From: Argopecten irradians
Taxonomy: Eukaryota > Mollusca > Bivalvia > Pectinida > Pectinidae
Direction: 5' to 3'
Length of the DNA stretch: 64,000 nucleotides
Assembly: GCF_041381155.1 (NCBI RefSeq)
Contig: NC_091141.1
Location: forward strand, 23,828,828 to 23,892,827
Made by a program: the position numbers and the translations under genes. Positions 48,165 through 60,985 of this stretch are shown piece after piece. Every line of letters starts with the position of its first letter. Position 1 is the stretch's first letter. Under the pieces are notes generated by a model. It did no database searches, was not told the origin of the DNA, and worked only from the letters and a program-made list of their open reading frames with translations.

Positions 48165-49130
48165 GTACATCACGTGACAGAATACTGGATTCTGATTGGC
48201 TACACACATGGATACTATATTAATTAAAAAGTCAGTCACTGATCCCCTATCAATGCATAGAGGGTCATTACGATTTATTGGGGGCGAGGGCGTAGCCCGG
48301 GCCTTCTCTACTTCTTACTGGTCCTGTTTGCCTTTAAAGGGGGCCAGTGAATGACTATATAACGAATTTATCGCATCGAGGACCATTGGTTTGTTTCATT
48401 GGGTCTTTGTTTTCTTTGTAAAGAATCTGAAATCAAACGTGAATCATGCTGGCGAAGGATACAAACAATCGCCGCTTTTAAAAAAAAATCAGAAGTAACC
48501 TAGGCCTATGTATTTCATTGCAAATATACTGTATACGAAACCTGCAGAATATGTACTCAATTATTCATAAATCAAAATTAATTTCGACATTCCTAGTGCA
48601 CAGTAATGTAGGCCTAAATCAATATGACTCCAGACTGGCTGTATATTAAAACATCAGAAACAAAACTGACATATTATCCATCCAGCATTTAAACCTCAAT
48701 CTCCTTGATCATCTCTACATTTCTGCTGAGATAATCATTTATAAAGTATACCTATAGATTGAGTATAGAGTGAGGATTTATCAGAGGCACCTCCATTTGT
48801 TTATAATCACAGTCTAGAAAACGCTTGAATATTACGTTTGACTTTCACCGCGTCAACAACTTTCAAACTGGCGTAGGGGAAGCACCTCGTATTTAAAAAA
48901 AATCAATTTAATTTGAAGTATTAAAACTATTTAAGTTAATTTTACACAAAAAATAACAAATAGTATACATTTTTACGGTAATGAGATGGTATATTTATAT
49001 GAAGAGAATGCGTTTAAATTTTGAAACGAGAGCGATAACAGTCATATTTCTCTATAACAAAATTTACTGACCCTCTATAAAGTGTTAGAGGGCCACCACG
49101 TGACGGCTTTCAACCAATCATTTGGGGACA
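48165..49130. mobile_element. Possible element with composite inverted ends
   Basis: The left end carries TCACGTGAC, TGATTGG and CCCCTATCAATGCATAGAGGG. The right end carries the same parts in reverse order and orientation (CCCTCTATAAAGTGTTAGAGGG, CACGTGAC, CCAATCA). The interior is non-coding. Spacing differs between the ends, so this call is tentative. Confidence 0.4.
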
Positions 49131-49579
49131 TTTCTGTCTGAGGTGCGATGATTTACAATAGTGCCTGAAGCAGGTACTAATTACGTGGCACGGCATTGAA
49201 CGTGACGTCTAGATGGCAGACTGGCAGCGGTGTACGGGGAACTTTGTTGCTTTTATGCACAAGACAATTCGTTAGTTCTATATTGATCTAGACATGTACT
49301 TTTATATTCGTGAAACTCGTTTAAAGAAATAGATTTTGCGACAATTGATTTGTTGTACATGTACTTTAAATGTGACAGCAAGACGAGAAAATGAAGTTAG
49401 CGTTGGGAGGCGTCCCTTGAAGTGTTTATGTTACGATGAAATGAAAGGGGGCCTTCGAATTGGGCACTATTCACTCCCTCGATAATACTATGAGGCAACA
49501 GTGCCCTCTCAACCAGGACATAAGAGATAAATACATAAAGCAACTGTTTTGTTATTTCTATGTCATTATATCTACTTAC

Positions 49580-51772
49580 CCATAGAGGAATTTGCCGACT
49601 AGAGCATAACCATCGGGTACTTGAAAATCGAATCCAAGAAGGAACGAATAGAGGATATTTTGATCGAAACACTCTGTTAAGTCGAAACCTGTCAAGAAAA
49701 TAAAATGTCTTAAACAACTGCCATGGGATTATAGTGAATTATAAGAATTAATCTAAATACCTTTTATTTATTTGAGTTATAACGCAATACTATCTATTAC
49801 TGAAATAATTTCAGTGGCATTTCTCTGTGCTGTAACTAAAATATTTTAAATATTCTTCAAATGTGCAAAGTTTATCGCCTGAAAAAAACCCAGATATTTG
49901 TTAACTGAGTTTGAGATTAACATGTGTTATATTGAACTAGAGGACCAAACTGTTCTGACTTTTGGTAATATTTGATATCCGAGTCGCATCACGTGGATAT
50001 CCGTACAAATCGAAGCTTCCCAAAGAGCATGACGTTACCAACATGATTGAAATAGATAAGAACAGCTCGGGACCTTTCGAGCTACTTTCAACGTGTACAA
50101 AAGAATTATATACTAAATATACAGTTTAATAGTCATGTACATTGTATTGTTAATATTTTTGTAAACTCACGAATATCAAATTGTATAGCGAAATGCTTTT
50201 TAATGATCATGTTACCCATATTATTTTGCATTGTGATAAAAATAGCGAAATTCGTGACGAGTAGTGGTGTTTTTTGGTGAATAATGTTGGATTAAAATTC
50301 ATGTCATTGCTTAGTAATTTACCAGATTTTGATTTATGTAACACATTGTTCGTTAAGGAATTTGCCTATTAATTATTCAAAAAATGATTTCGAGGAGTTA
50401 AGATCAGGAAATGTACTTTTTTGTATAGCCACATGAAAGCATGCGATTATTATTCCTACGATTAATTCTCAACTAATAATATTTATATATAATTACTAAT
50501 TATTAGACTTGAACTTATTGAACTTTATTTTCTTTTTTGTTTATTGTTTTCATGTTAAATATCATTCTTTATGAAATCTTCAAATTTGGGGGAAACAAGG
50601 ACAATAATACTATCCTAGTAAAAAACTTCACAATACCCGGTTTTCATGAAAAGTTTAGAATTTAGAGAGGCGACGAAAATATGGAGTGCACTACAGGTGG
50701 AGGAGAACTTGGCGGGAAATCACTGACTAGTACGTGGTCAGTATCAAACTCGCGACCCAGAAGTGGAGAGCTTATATATAGTAATATGTCGGGACATCCT
50801 AACCACTCGGCTACCGCGCCCTCCATATACATATTACTCATCAGAGTAACAATTGTTACTTCATCGACCTACACTGTCACAAACTATGACAAACACGATC
50901 TGAGCTACTCTGACATCACATTCTTATAGAGATCGAAGCATTAGTTCAATAGAAATATTGCTTTAGCAAATATACTTACCGGCTGCGAGCTCACAGCAAA
51001 CTGGCTGCATGCTGTCCGTACCAACCAACACACGTTTACCCGGACAGGTAAATGATTGTGTTTTACTATTGACGGCTACAAAATATCCACATACCAATAT
51101 ATTATCATGTTTTCCAAAACTTTTTGGATTTTGATTAGCTACTACAAATTTTCGTTAGGACTTGTGAGAAGGATGATTGCTTTATAGGATCTGTAATGAG
51201 TTCCTTTTCATATTAATTAGATGATATGAATTGAAAATTTTTCATTTTTGCGAGCCTTTGACGAGAAATTAAAAAAAAAGAATCCACACCGATATCACAA
51301 ATCCAATATGAAGGGAAATGAATTGCATATTCTAGTCATCATATGATTAATATTTTAAAATTAACTAATCAGGTGGAGTATAAAACTACTTATCAGTTAC
51401 ATTCATAAATAATGTGTTATGATGATGAGTTATTAAAATGAGAATTACTTACATACTGTAGTACAATCGTCTGTAATCAGATCTGATTCTGCACATCCTG
51501 ATTGTAGCCTTCCGACGCTGGGGTCAAACAAACATCTCGTTGGAAGTGTGTCATTCGTGCATCTTTCGGGAAGGAGATTTTCACATCCCGGATCGCTAGG
51601 ATATATACTTTAAAGAAAGATAATCATTATAAAAATAAAACACACACCCCTATTTATTAAATTGCGTTTAAATAGAAGTTTCACACCTGCTCAATACTAA
51701 CCTCGAGTCAACCAGGTGAGACATCAATACCATTACCAGCAAAACCAAACATGTTTCTTTGATGGAAGTCAT
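49580..51772 (-). CDS. Small secreted cysteine-rich protein, 3' end not found
   Basis: Coding exons, minus strand: 51702-51772, 51453-51607, 50980-51075 and 49580-49688, with GT-AG junctions (several GTAAGT donors) and matching phases (2/1/1/2). The ATG at 51772 begins a clear signal peptide (MTSIKETCLVLLVMVLMSHL, then VDS). An acceptor at 51797-51798 lies just upstream. About 143 codons are recovered. The mature part has about ten cysteines, including a CC pair in SMQPVCCEL, and an N-linked site (CTND is followed by T). The last exon ends in phase 2 at KFLYG, so at least one more exon must exist below 49580, where I found none among the repeats. The cysteine spacing matches no family I recognise. 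It could be an extracellular or haemolymph protein. Confidence 0.7.
50672..50824 (-). mobile_element. tRNA-derived SINE, copy S3
   Basis: The minus-strand head GCGGTAGCCGAGTGGTTAGG resembles a tRNA-Leu/Ser A box. GGGTCGCGAGTTTGA at about 50745-50759 resembles a B box. It shares GATGTCCCGACATATT with the copy at 37925-38030. It lies in an intron of the secreted-protein gene, same strand. Confidence 0.65.
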
Positions 51773-52299
51773 GATGTGAAACTTGATGTTTACAATCTAA
51801 ATAGAAATAGTTGAAGAGATTATGTATGTGTTTACATTTTTTTCTATTGGTACTAGTAATTACTTGTCAATGATAATTATATATTTCATTTTCAATAAAT
51901 TTCCTAAACGTCTATTGTCTACAACATTGTCAACACAAAATATCGAGCCCCGGTTAAAAGGGATGGGATTCAATTGGTACAAGTCATGCATTGTTAAGGC
52001 AAGATACTAAATAGACTATTTTTCTTATACTATAACATACAGCAAAGATAAAACTTTTACTGAGAAATAGAATAACAAGATTTGTATGCTAGTATATTGA
52101 CATTGATTCGTTCCTCCCTGACTTACGACAGTCACATAAAATTATCTGCCCAGCCGTCAACATTTGTCATACATAGCAGCTATCTATATGGATATTGACT
52201 TTTGTTTTATCTTTTTCTAACCCCTGATTTGTCACCGGTTTTAGCTGTAAGAGATTGTTTTCTGTCAACCCCTAGAGTATGGCAGACTGCTGTAATAAT

Positions 52300-52440
52300 T
52301 ACGTGACGTTCTGACTTCACGTGGTGCAGCTGTGTTTCGCATTGTCGATGACGTCATCGATTTCGACGTGCATGACTTCATGCGGTGTAGCTGTTGATGA
52401 TGTCATCAGTATTGATGTGCGGTCGACAGAACCATGTTAA
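52300..52440. repeat. Diverged tandem duplication with CRE-like TGACGTCA
   Basis: Two copies share TGACTTCA, GTGGTGCAGCTG or GCGGTGTAGCTG, and GATGACGTCATC or GATGATGTCATC. The first holds a perfect TGACGTCA palindrome. It lies in the 5' intron of the secreted-protein gene. A regulatory role is only a guess. Confidence 0.45.
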
Positions 52441-53592
52441 TATCGTGGTAAAACTACATCTGTTAAGGCTGATATCTTTTGTTTCTTTTCTATATTGCAC
52501 AAACAAACATGTCCTACCTATGACGAAGTCACTACAAATCCCTCTGGAAAATTCATGAATGTCCAGTCTTGAATTCATGAATTACTCCTCAAGTTGTAAT
52601 TTCAATATCATAGCTAGGTAGAGTACGATTCTAGCAGCATTCGGTCATTTCAATGTCGTCTTTTAATTTTGCATTCAAACCTGTTTAAAACGATCACCTA
52701 AGGGACCGAAGAAAAACGGCTGCTTACGACAAGTGGTTGCTTAATTAGAGTTCAATATATAGTGTTTTCCATTGTGAGGCCACCATCTGACCGCTCAAGT
52801 CAGTGGACCGTTGATATGCCGTTGCCAATAAAGCATGTTCGGCTATAAAGATAATGACTAGAAAACAGGTCTTTGGCTCTTACTGACACCTCTCTATATG
52901 TGCAATACTTTGCCAAGGTCTATACATGTAATTCGGCCAGCCATATAACACTACCCAATTTCAGAAAAAGAATGATTATATCTATCGCGCTTAAGGCCTG
53001 TGACTAGAGCTTGTCTTTCTCTCTCTGTCTTTCAAGCAATATACTTTATATCGTTTATCTACACTGATATTGGGTTAGGATTGTCTCTCTCCTCCGTGAT
53101 GTCGATTGTCATCGTAATGCTGTCAGTATGAATGAATATTTTTGTGTATGTCTATCTGTTTATCTCTCCGTCAATATTAGTCGTTATGTTGTCTATCTCT
53201 GGATTATTGATATGATTTGTCTATCCCTCGTACTGACAGTCAAATGTCTTCTTAATACTGCACGCCAATACTATTCTATCGTAACGATTACTTAATATTA
53301 AGATAATGACGTCAATAAATAATTTTTGAGATGGCCCCTTTATTGGGCTTCTGATCTATGTCTTTATATCTGTGTCAATTGTAATATGAAATAAATTAAA
53401 AAATGTAAAAAAAAACTTTCACAAAACTGTGTCCTTCTTCTGGAGACTCTGAACTATCCATTTTATACATATGTATTCAATATTGATAATGTACATGTAT
53501 CGTAACAATCAAGATCTCTACCTAAACGTTCACACTCATCTATATACAGAGGATTAGGCCTAGCATTATGTCTAAAAATATAAGGTACTTAC

Positions 53593-53640
53593 CTGGAGTC
53601 TGAGAGATGTGTTCACACAAGGAATTCAGCTGCAACGATG
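53593..53640 (-). other. Candidate 5' untranslated exon of the secreted-protein gene
   Basis: On the minus strand, CTCCAG|GTAAGTACC gives a strong donor at 53591-53592. A TATA box lies at the right distance upstream. The exon would splice to the acceptor at 51797-51798, 24 bases before the ATG. The 5' end is approximate. Confidence 0.5.
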
Positions 53641-53665
53641 TTGTCAAACATGCATGTAACACCTT

Positions 53666-53674
53666 TATTTATAG
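53666..53674 (-). promoter_or_regulatory. Candidate TATA box (CTATAAATA)
   Basis: Minus-strand CTATAAATA, about 30 bases before the proposed start of the untranslated exon at 53593-53640. Spacing and exon support the call, but AT-rich DNA gives chance matches. Confidence 0.45.
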
Positions 53675-53679
53675 TTTTA

Positions 53680-55131
53680 CTTTTTAATATCTTACGCAAC
53701 TGTTATTAATATGCGATAGTAATGAATGTTCATATAAAAACAGCTGTCTCTACCATTAAAAACGATTGCGAATGTTATAATGCAGGGACACACTATCAAT
53801 TACCTTTTGTATATATCTTTCTTATTCGGAAATTATATAACAAGCACCATGCAAATGTCTTTTTCATAACAATGTATATTTCAAAATAATCTATGCATAT
53901 TGGATTCTAACCACGCCTAAATGGAAAGTAATACTTTTACCAAGGACACTTCTGCATATTTATTTGTATGCATTTCCCCCCTTTCAACATGACCTGATAT
54001 CTTCGATTTATTTATGTTGCATATGTCGTTTACATACGGCAATTTAGAGAAACACGTCTTATTGAAAAATATATATAAAGACACATAAATGACAAAAATA
54101 AACTTAACTGATGTTACACAAAAAGTGTTCTTTCGATCCAGTAAAATAGTATATTTAAGTTAAAATATGAAAACGACAAATCTTATGGTGAAAAAACGAA
54201 TTACAAAGAACCATTATAACAATAATTATGACGTGTATTACCTGTACCGAGAACAATACATTTATAAAACAAATTATCATTTTTCTGGATTTTTTGTCAC
54301 TTCTCATTGGTCAAAAACACGCCACGTGATCACCGATATAAAACTATATTGCACGAATTTTCCGGAAGTGGTTTATAGAAAAAGTATATTGTACGATTAT
54401 TCTTAGATAACGTTATCGTCCTCGTTACCAAAACGTTTCGTTTTCCTGGCGCTTTGAAACAAACGCTTTGATGACCTGAGTTTGAAGCGTAACCACAAAA
54501 TATAACAGACGACGTTGATTGTTTCGGTTTCTATCAAATATGAAGATGACTTCCAGCTGAACTACAATTTAAACTTTTAAATTTCCAACATAAACACGGT
54601 AGGAGAGTAGGAAATAATCGAATAACATTCAAGCATCTGGAGCCATTGAATAGTGAATACGTTTGATGTTTATTTTTTTAGATTCCACCTAGGCTACATG
54701 TAGTTACAACATTAGGTGTAGGCTAATCCTACTGTATGTATACGATTTTTATTTTACGGAATGGAGTACTAAGCATAAGGGAATGTATCTCAATTTCAAT
54801 CTGAATCTGTTAATATGTGTTTGACGTCGAAGTGGATTATTTCAACGGAGAACAAACTATACATTTAATTGACTGTGTCCGTAAGACATGGAGCTTCAGG
54901 TATAATGGACTACATGTACATGTATGCAATTTACAAACACGCATGCACCGGGTGTAATAAAAGCGTGAAGTGCATCAATTGATAATGTTTTCGTACGTTG
55001 TTTTTAAATTAAACTTGTTACAAAATCATAAGATTGTATATGCCATCACGAAGCAGAATATACAATGCGATGCATATTTAGTTTCAGACTCATTTCAAAA
55101 TGTTAAAAATCCAGAAAAATAATAAAACAAT
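53680..55131. other. No gene seen
   Basis: Upstream of the candidate promoter. AT-rich; the open frame near 54167-54406 has no recognisable content. Confidence 0.4.
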
Positions 55132-55263
55132 TATAGCATTTTGATTTCGGTCAATACATGGTTATATCGACCACAGAAAAAATATCGACCTCGGACTACG
55201 TCCTCGTTCCATTTTTTTTCTTATGTCGATATAACCATGTATCGACCTCATCAAAATGCTATA
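55132..55263. repeat. Hairpin MITE, family D
   Basis: Inverted arms TATAGCATTTTGA and ACATGGTTATATCGAC with complements on the right surround about 50 bases. It is a small foldback, non-coding. Confidence 0.7.
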
Positions 55264-56202
55264 TTTGTATAATATCACACATTTATACTCTTACTGATAT
55301 CAATCCATAATACTTACAATGGAAAGACGAAAGATGTACAACATATTTTATAAATAGATATTAAAATATAGCACGGCCGTATGATATTTGTTGATATTTG
55401 GCTTTTTTTGTTTGAATAATAACCCCTGAATAAAAACAAAGGTAGTTCAAGAGCATCATCATTACTACTTTCATTATATGGCACTAAATAAACGATCAGT
55501 GTAACATGTTTTGTGGGATCTCTCAGTCTTATTTAACAAATATCTGCAGTTGTTTAAGTTTTTAATGTTATTTTATAAACCAATACCATTTTAGGAAGGA
55601 GCACGTTTAGGAAGTCAGGAACACGGATCTGCGGTAAGTTTCAGGTAATTATCCCTCGATAAGTACATGGCAAATGTCTGCTTTTAGAAGCATTTTTAAC
55701 CGACTCATTGTAAGAGAAATACTGCAATGAATCAAACGTTATGATGATGTTAGCGACTTTATGCATATACGCTGCGTTTCCTGATGACGTTACACAAGTT
55801 TCTCGGACAGAGAAATCTCACATGATATCCAGTGAGATATATTTTGTATCTCGTCCGATCTGTCTGGTACCTTCACGCAATTTTGGCGGCATTTTACGTC
55901 ATTCATGTGATAATAATCAAGAATCGGTGACGTCACACGCTTTTGATAGTCAATATTATTAGAAATATGTACATTCAGCATTTACCAAGCATTATTTGGT
56001 TGCTGTTTTCAATTATTAAAATAATATATGGCGATTGATCATCGATTTTCTTTGATATAACCGAACTATAGTTTTACGTGGAATGACAAAATTCAAAGCG
56101 CAGATGAAATGGTTAATCGTCCGTGAAAAAGAAGGCCTAAGACGGGATAATTTTACACTCTGAATGCGTATATAGATGTGTTTTATTATATCTTTGAGGA
56201 GC

Positions 56203-56368
56203 GATAAAACATATCTTTAAGTGATCGAGATCGGTTATCTCAGTCTCCGACTGAAATATTTATAGCATCACAACCTCGGCCAACGCTTCGGTTGGGATAA
56301 TGTTACAAAAACTTAGCCCTCGACTGAGATAACTCGATTTCGATCACTTGCAGTTAGCAGATTTTATT
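56203..56368. repeat. Hairpin MITE, family E
   Basis: Inverted arms AAGTGATCGAGATCGG and TTATCTCAGTC face complements at about 56323-56349. The outermost GATAAAA and TTTTAT also pair. Non-coding. Confidence 0.6.
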
Positions 56369-56369
56369 A

Positions 56370-58366
<1,997 letters not shown>

Positions 58367-59712
58367 GTAAGCCAGGTTGCAGGCGTAACTTCGGGTGTTA
58401 GGAGATATTCGAAAGCTTTCAAACCTACACAAGGTAAGCTGTAAAATAATCTGGACCTTGTTGAAATATGGAATATATTTATGATTATAATTGTACTTTT
58501 TCCAAATTTGTTACGGTTACTATGATTCAACTTGTATTAAGATAAATTAAGGAAATTAACATAGTGTTACCATTATGAAATATATATATATATTTTTATT
58601 AATGGTTGATATAGGTAACATATGATAAAGAAAATTAATCGCATCACGGTTCAGTTTTTTTTTCAACTAAAATGTCCAGTTTTCTGTACAGAGTTAAATG
58701 TTCGGCCAAGAACACAGTGTCCTAAAATTCTCAGTTTTTTTATCATTTTGTCACTATTACTTGCAGATTATGCTGATATCTTTTGGAAATATCTCTAGGA
58801 TACAAGCTTATCAAGCTTGACTGGAATAGGTGTCCCTTCCTCTAATTTAGAATTAAGGAATGCTGATAAAATTGGGTTCAAATTGCTTCCTTTTTATGTG
58901 GTCTAACATCAGTCATTATGTGTGTTAAAACAGGATTTATGATATAGTAATTCCTTCAATAAATATTTTCCTTATAATTTCATTTATTTGTATATCACGT
59001 AATATTCCATATTAGCACTACACATGGAGGAATGTAAACGCATCAGCAACGGATGACAAGGTGGCCGCTGAGTAGGCTACACACACCAGATCAGCTCTGA
59101 TGAGTTTAGGGATTTTATATTGTTTTTAGACCAAGTTTCTTCTTCAGCTTTTGCGGACACGTGTATAGATAGAGTAGAAACACTTTGAATTTATAATTTT
59201 GCTTTGAAAAAAGGTCTTTAATAAAATGAAAGAACTGTGGACTATTGACAAGTGATAGTGGATGACTCTTTTTCTGTCACAGTTCGTTTTGAAAGAAAAC
59301 AAATACATTTATACATTGTATATCTCTTTTGTATTATCAACAGGTGGTCATATCTTTACATGATAGAGTAGACATGACTGTCCAGCTGGGATTTCCACCA
59401 TTGTTTACGCGGGTAAAGAAGTGTTATATAGTTGATGTATTTACATTCTGTGTTTCGTTTTCCTGTATATCTTTAGTAGACCCAAATTACAACATGTGTA
59501 CTGCAATTTACTGTGATGATGTTGACATAGGGATACAGGTACATTGTTACATATAGTTCCGTTCCAGATACGTTCGTTCTTGAGATATTGATTTTCGTTT
59601 TTCTTTACTTGGAAGATTAACTGTATATTGGATCACAAAATGATGACTATATTTTTTCGCGCCATTATAAACAAAATTTCATCTAATTAATGATCAGCAC
59701 CGTTTAATATGA

Positions 59713-60129
59713 CGTTACGGCCAATCTGGAGGCAACACAATTATTTTAGTGCTACTACGTATGTCGGAAACATGTACGGCGGTGAGTATGAGAAACCAAA
59801 CGGTGCCAGACTGTTCTCATGATGTACCTTGTGTCGTTTGTCAAGTATCCAGGATAGTGTCTCTCTAATAATTCCGGGAAGGACACAATGCTCAATGCTA
59901 TCCAGAGTGAGCGGAAACGTATTATGGTTATCTGGCTTCAGGGATAAATGGTGATAGGGCTGCTTCCCAATATGTGTGCGTTGATTGGAATGCACAAGCG
60001 ATCCCCGGCAGAGGTTCGGCAAATGAAAATGGTAAACTATTTTTTGGAGTTGTAGCTAGATGTTGATCATTGCCTTGTCCACCATAAGAGGAGGGGAAGT
60101 TTCTCTCTTGCGTTGTGTGTATGACCTGA
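59713..60129 (+). pseudogene. Short-chain collagen C4-like protein, broken copy
   Basis: Three frames in turn carry the C-terminal domain of a large invertebrate extracellular family, usually labelled short-chain collagen C4-like. Pieces in order: SGGN, NYFSATTY, GNMYGGEYEKPNGA, then HDVPCVVCQVS, SLIIPGRTQC, YYGYLASGINGDRAASQYVC, VDWNAQAIPGRGSA, GKLFF and a final LSCVVC-like end before TGA at 60127-60129. The cysteine pairs of the domain are mostly retained. At least three frameshifts and one internal stop make it non-functional. No collagenous repeat or signal peptide precedes it, so it looks like a truncated duplicate. No intron is visible, so retroposition is possible. Confidence 0.72.
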
Positions 60130-60293
60130 TATACACTGTAATATTGACATGAGCAATAAATCGGCTATTCAAGCCAGTATACTTTGACTTTCTTGTCTAT
60201 CTTTTCAGTTAATTGTGCATTTCAAACATATTTTTGAATAAAAAAGAAACGTTTTGGTAATGCATCGACGGATCTACAGAATTCGTTTTACTG

Positions 60294-60929
60294 ACGTGAC
60301 GCTACCCAAATTGGAACACTTTTTGAAGATAATTGTAAAAAATTTCTTACTTGTGGTTGAATCCAGATTTTTTTCTCAACATTCCACAAATAGATGCTTT
60401 TATTATTAATTTCATGATTTGTTTACTTGTCAGCAGTGCATATATTTATAAATACAGAGCTTGGAAGCATGCCCGGTCCAGCCCTGTGTTTCAGCAGGTT
60501 TGAGTACCAAAATTGGAACACCTCCTAAATAAAGTTTGATTAATAAATACCCAGGCATGATAAAAAAATGTTTGAATTCATTAAAAGAAAGTTTAAACAT
60601 TTTTTAGTTTATTCAAGTCACATGTCTTTCAAAAAATATTCCATTCAGCATTTATTTTTCTTATTTTAAAATGTATGTTTTTTAGGGCTGTCGCACGACG
60701 TCGTTTCCCGGAGTTTTTTTTTCAAAATTTCATTATTTTCATTTTTAAATACAGATAATAAGCAACTGGAAAGAAAATGACATATTGAAAATGTCAAAGT
60801 TGTTAGTCAGCATCTTAGTTTTTGTTCAGGACTGTTATTGTTAGTTTAGATTGTAAACTGAAAATTCTGTATCACATATTTTAAAAGTGTTTCATTTTGG
60901 GTAGCGTTCCAAATTGGGTAGCGTCACGT
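60294..60929. mobile_element. MITE-like element, TIR ACGTGACGCTACCC
   Basis: The left end ACGTGACGCTACCCAAATTG and the right end are inverted copies (24 bases). Related motifs (AAATTGGAACAC) recur inside. About 636 bases, non-coding. Target-site duplication not resolved. Confidence 0.75.
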
Positions 60930-60985
60930 TATACATTCTGTGTTTAGTTTTACATAACCTTTATTATATCCATGTAAATAAATAT

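Noticed and set aside
59741-60022. Minus-strand 93-codon frame
   Set aside because: Antisense shadow of the + strand collagen C4-like relic, which has clear family motifs.
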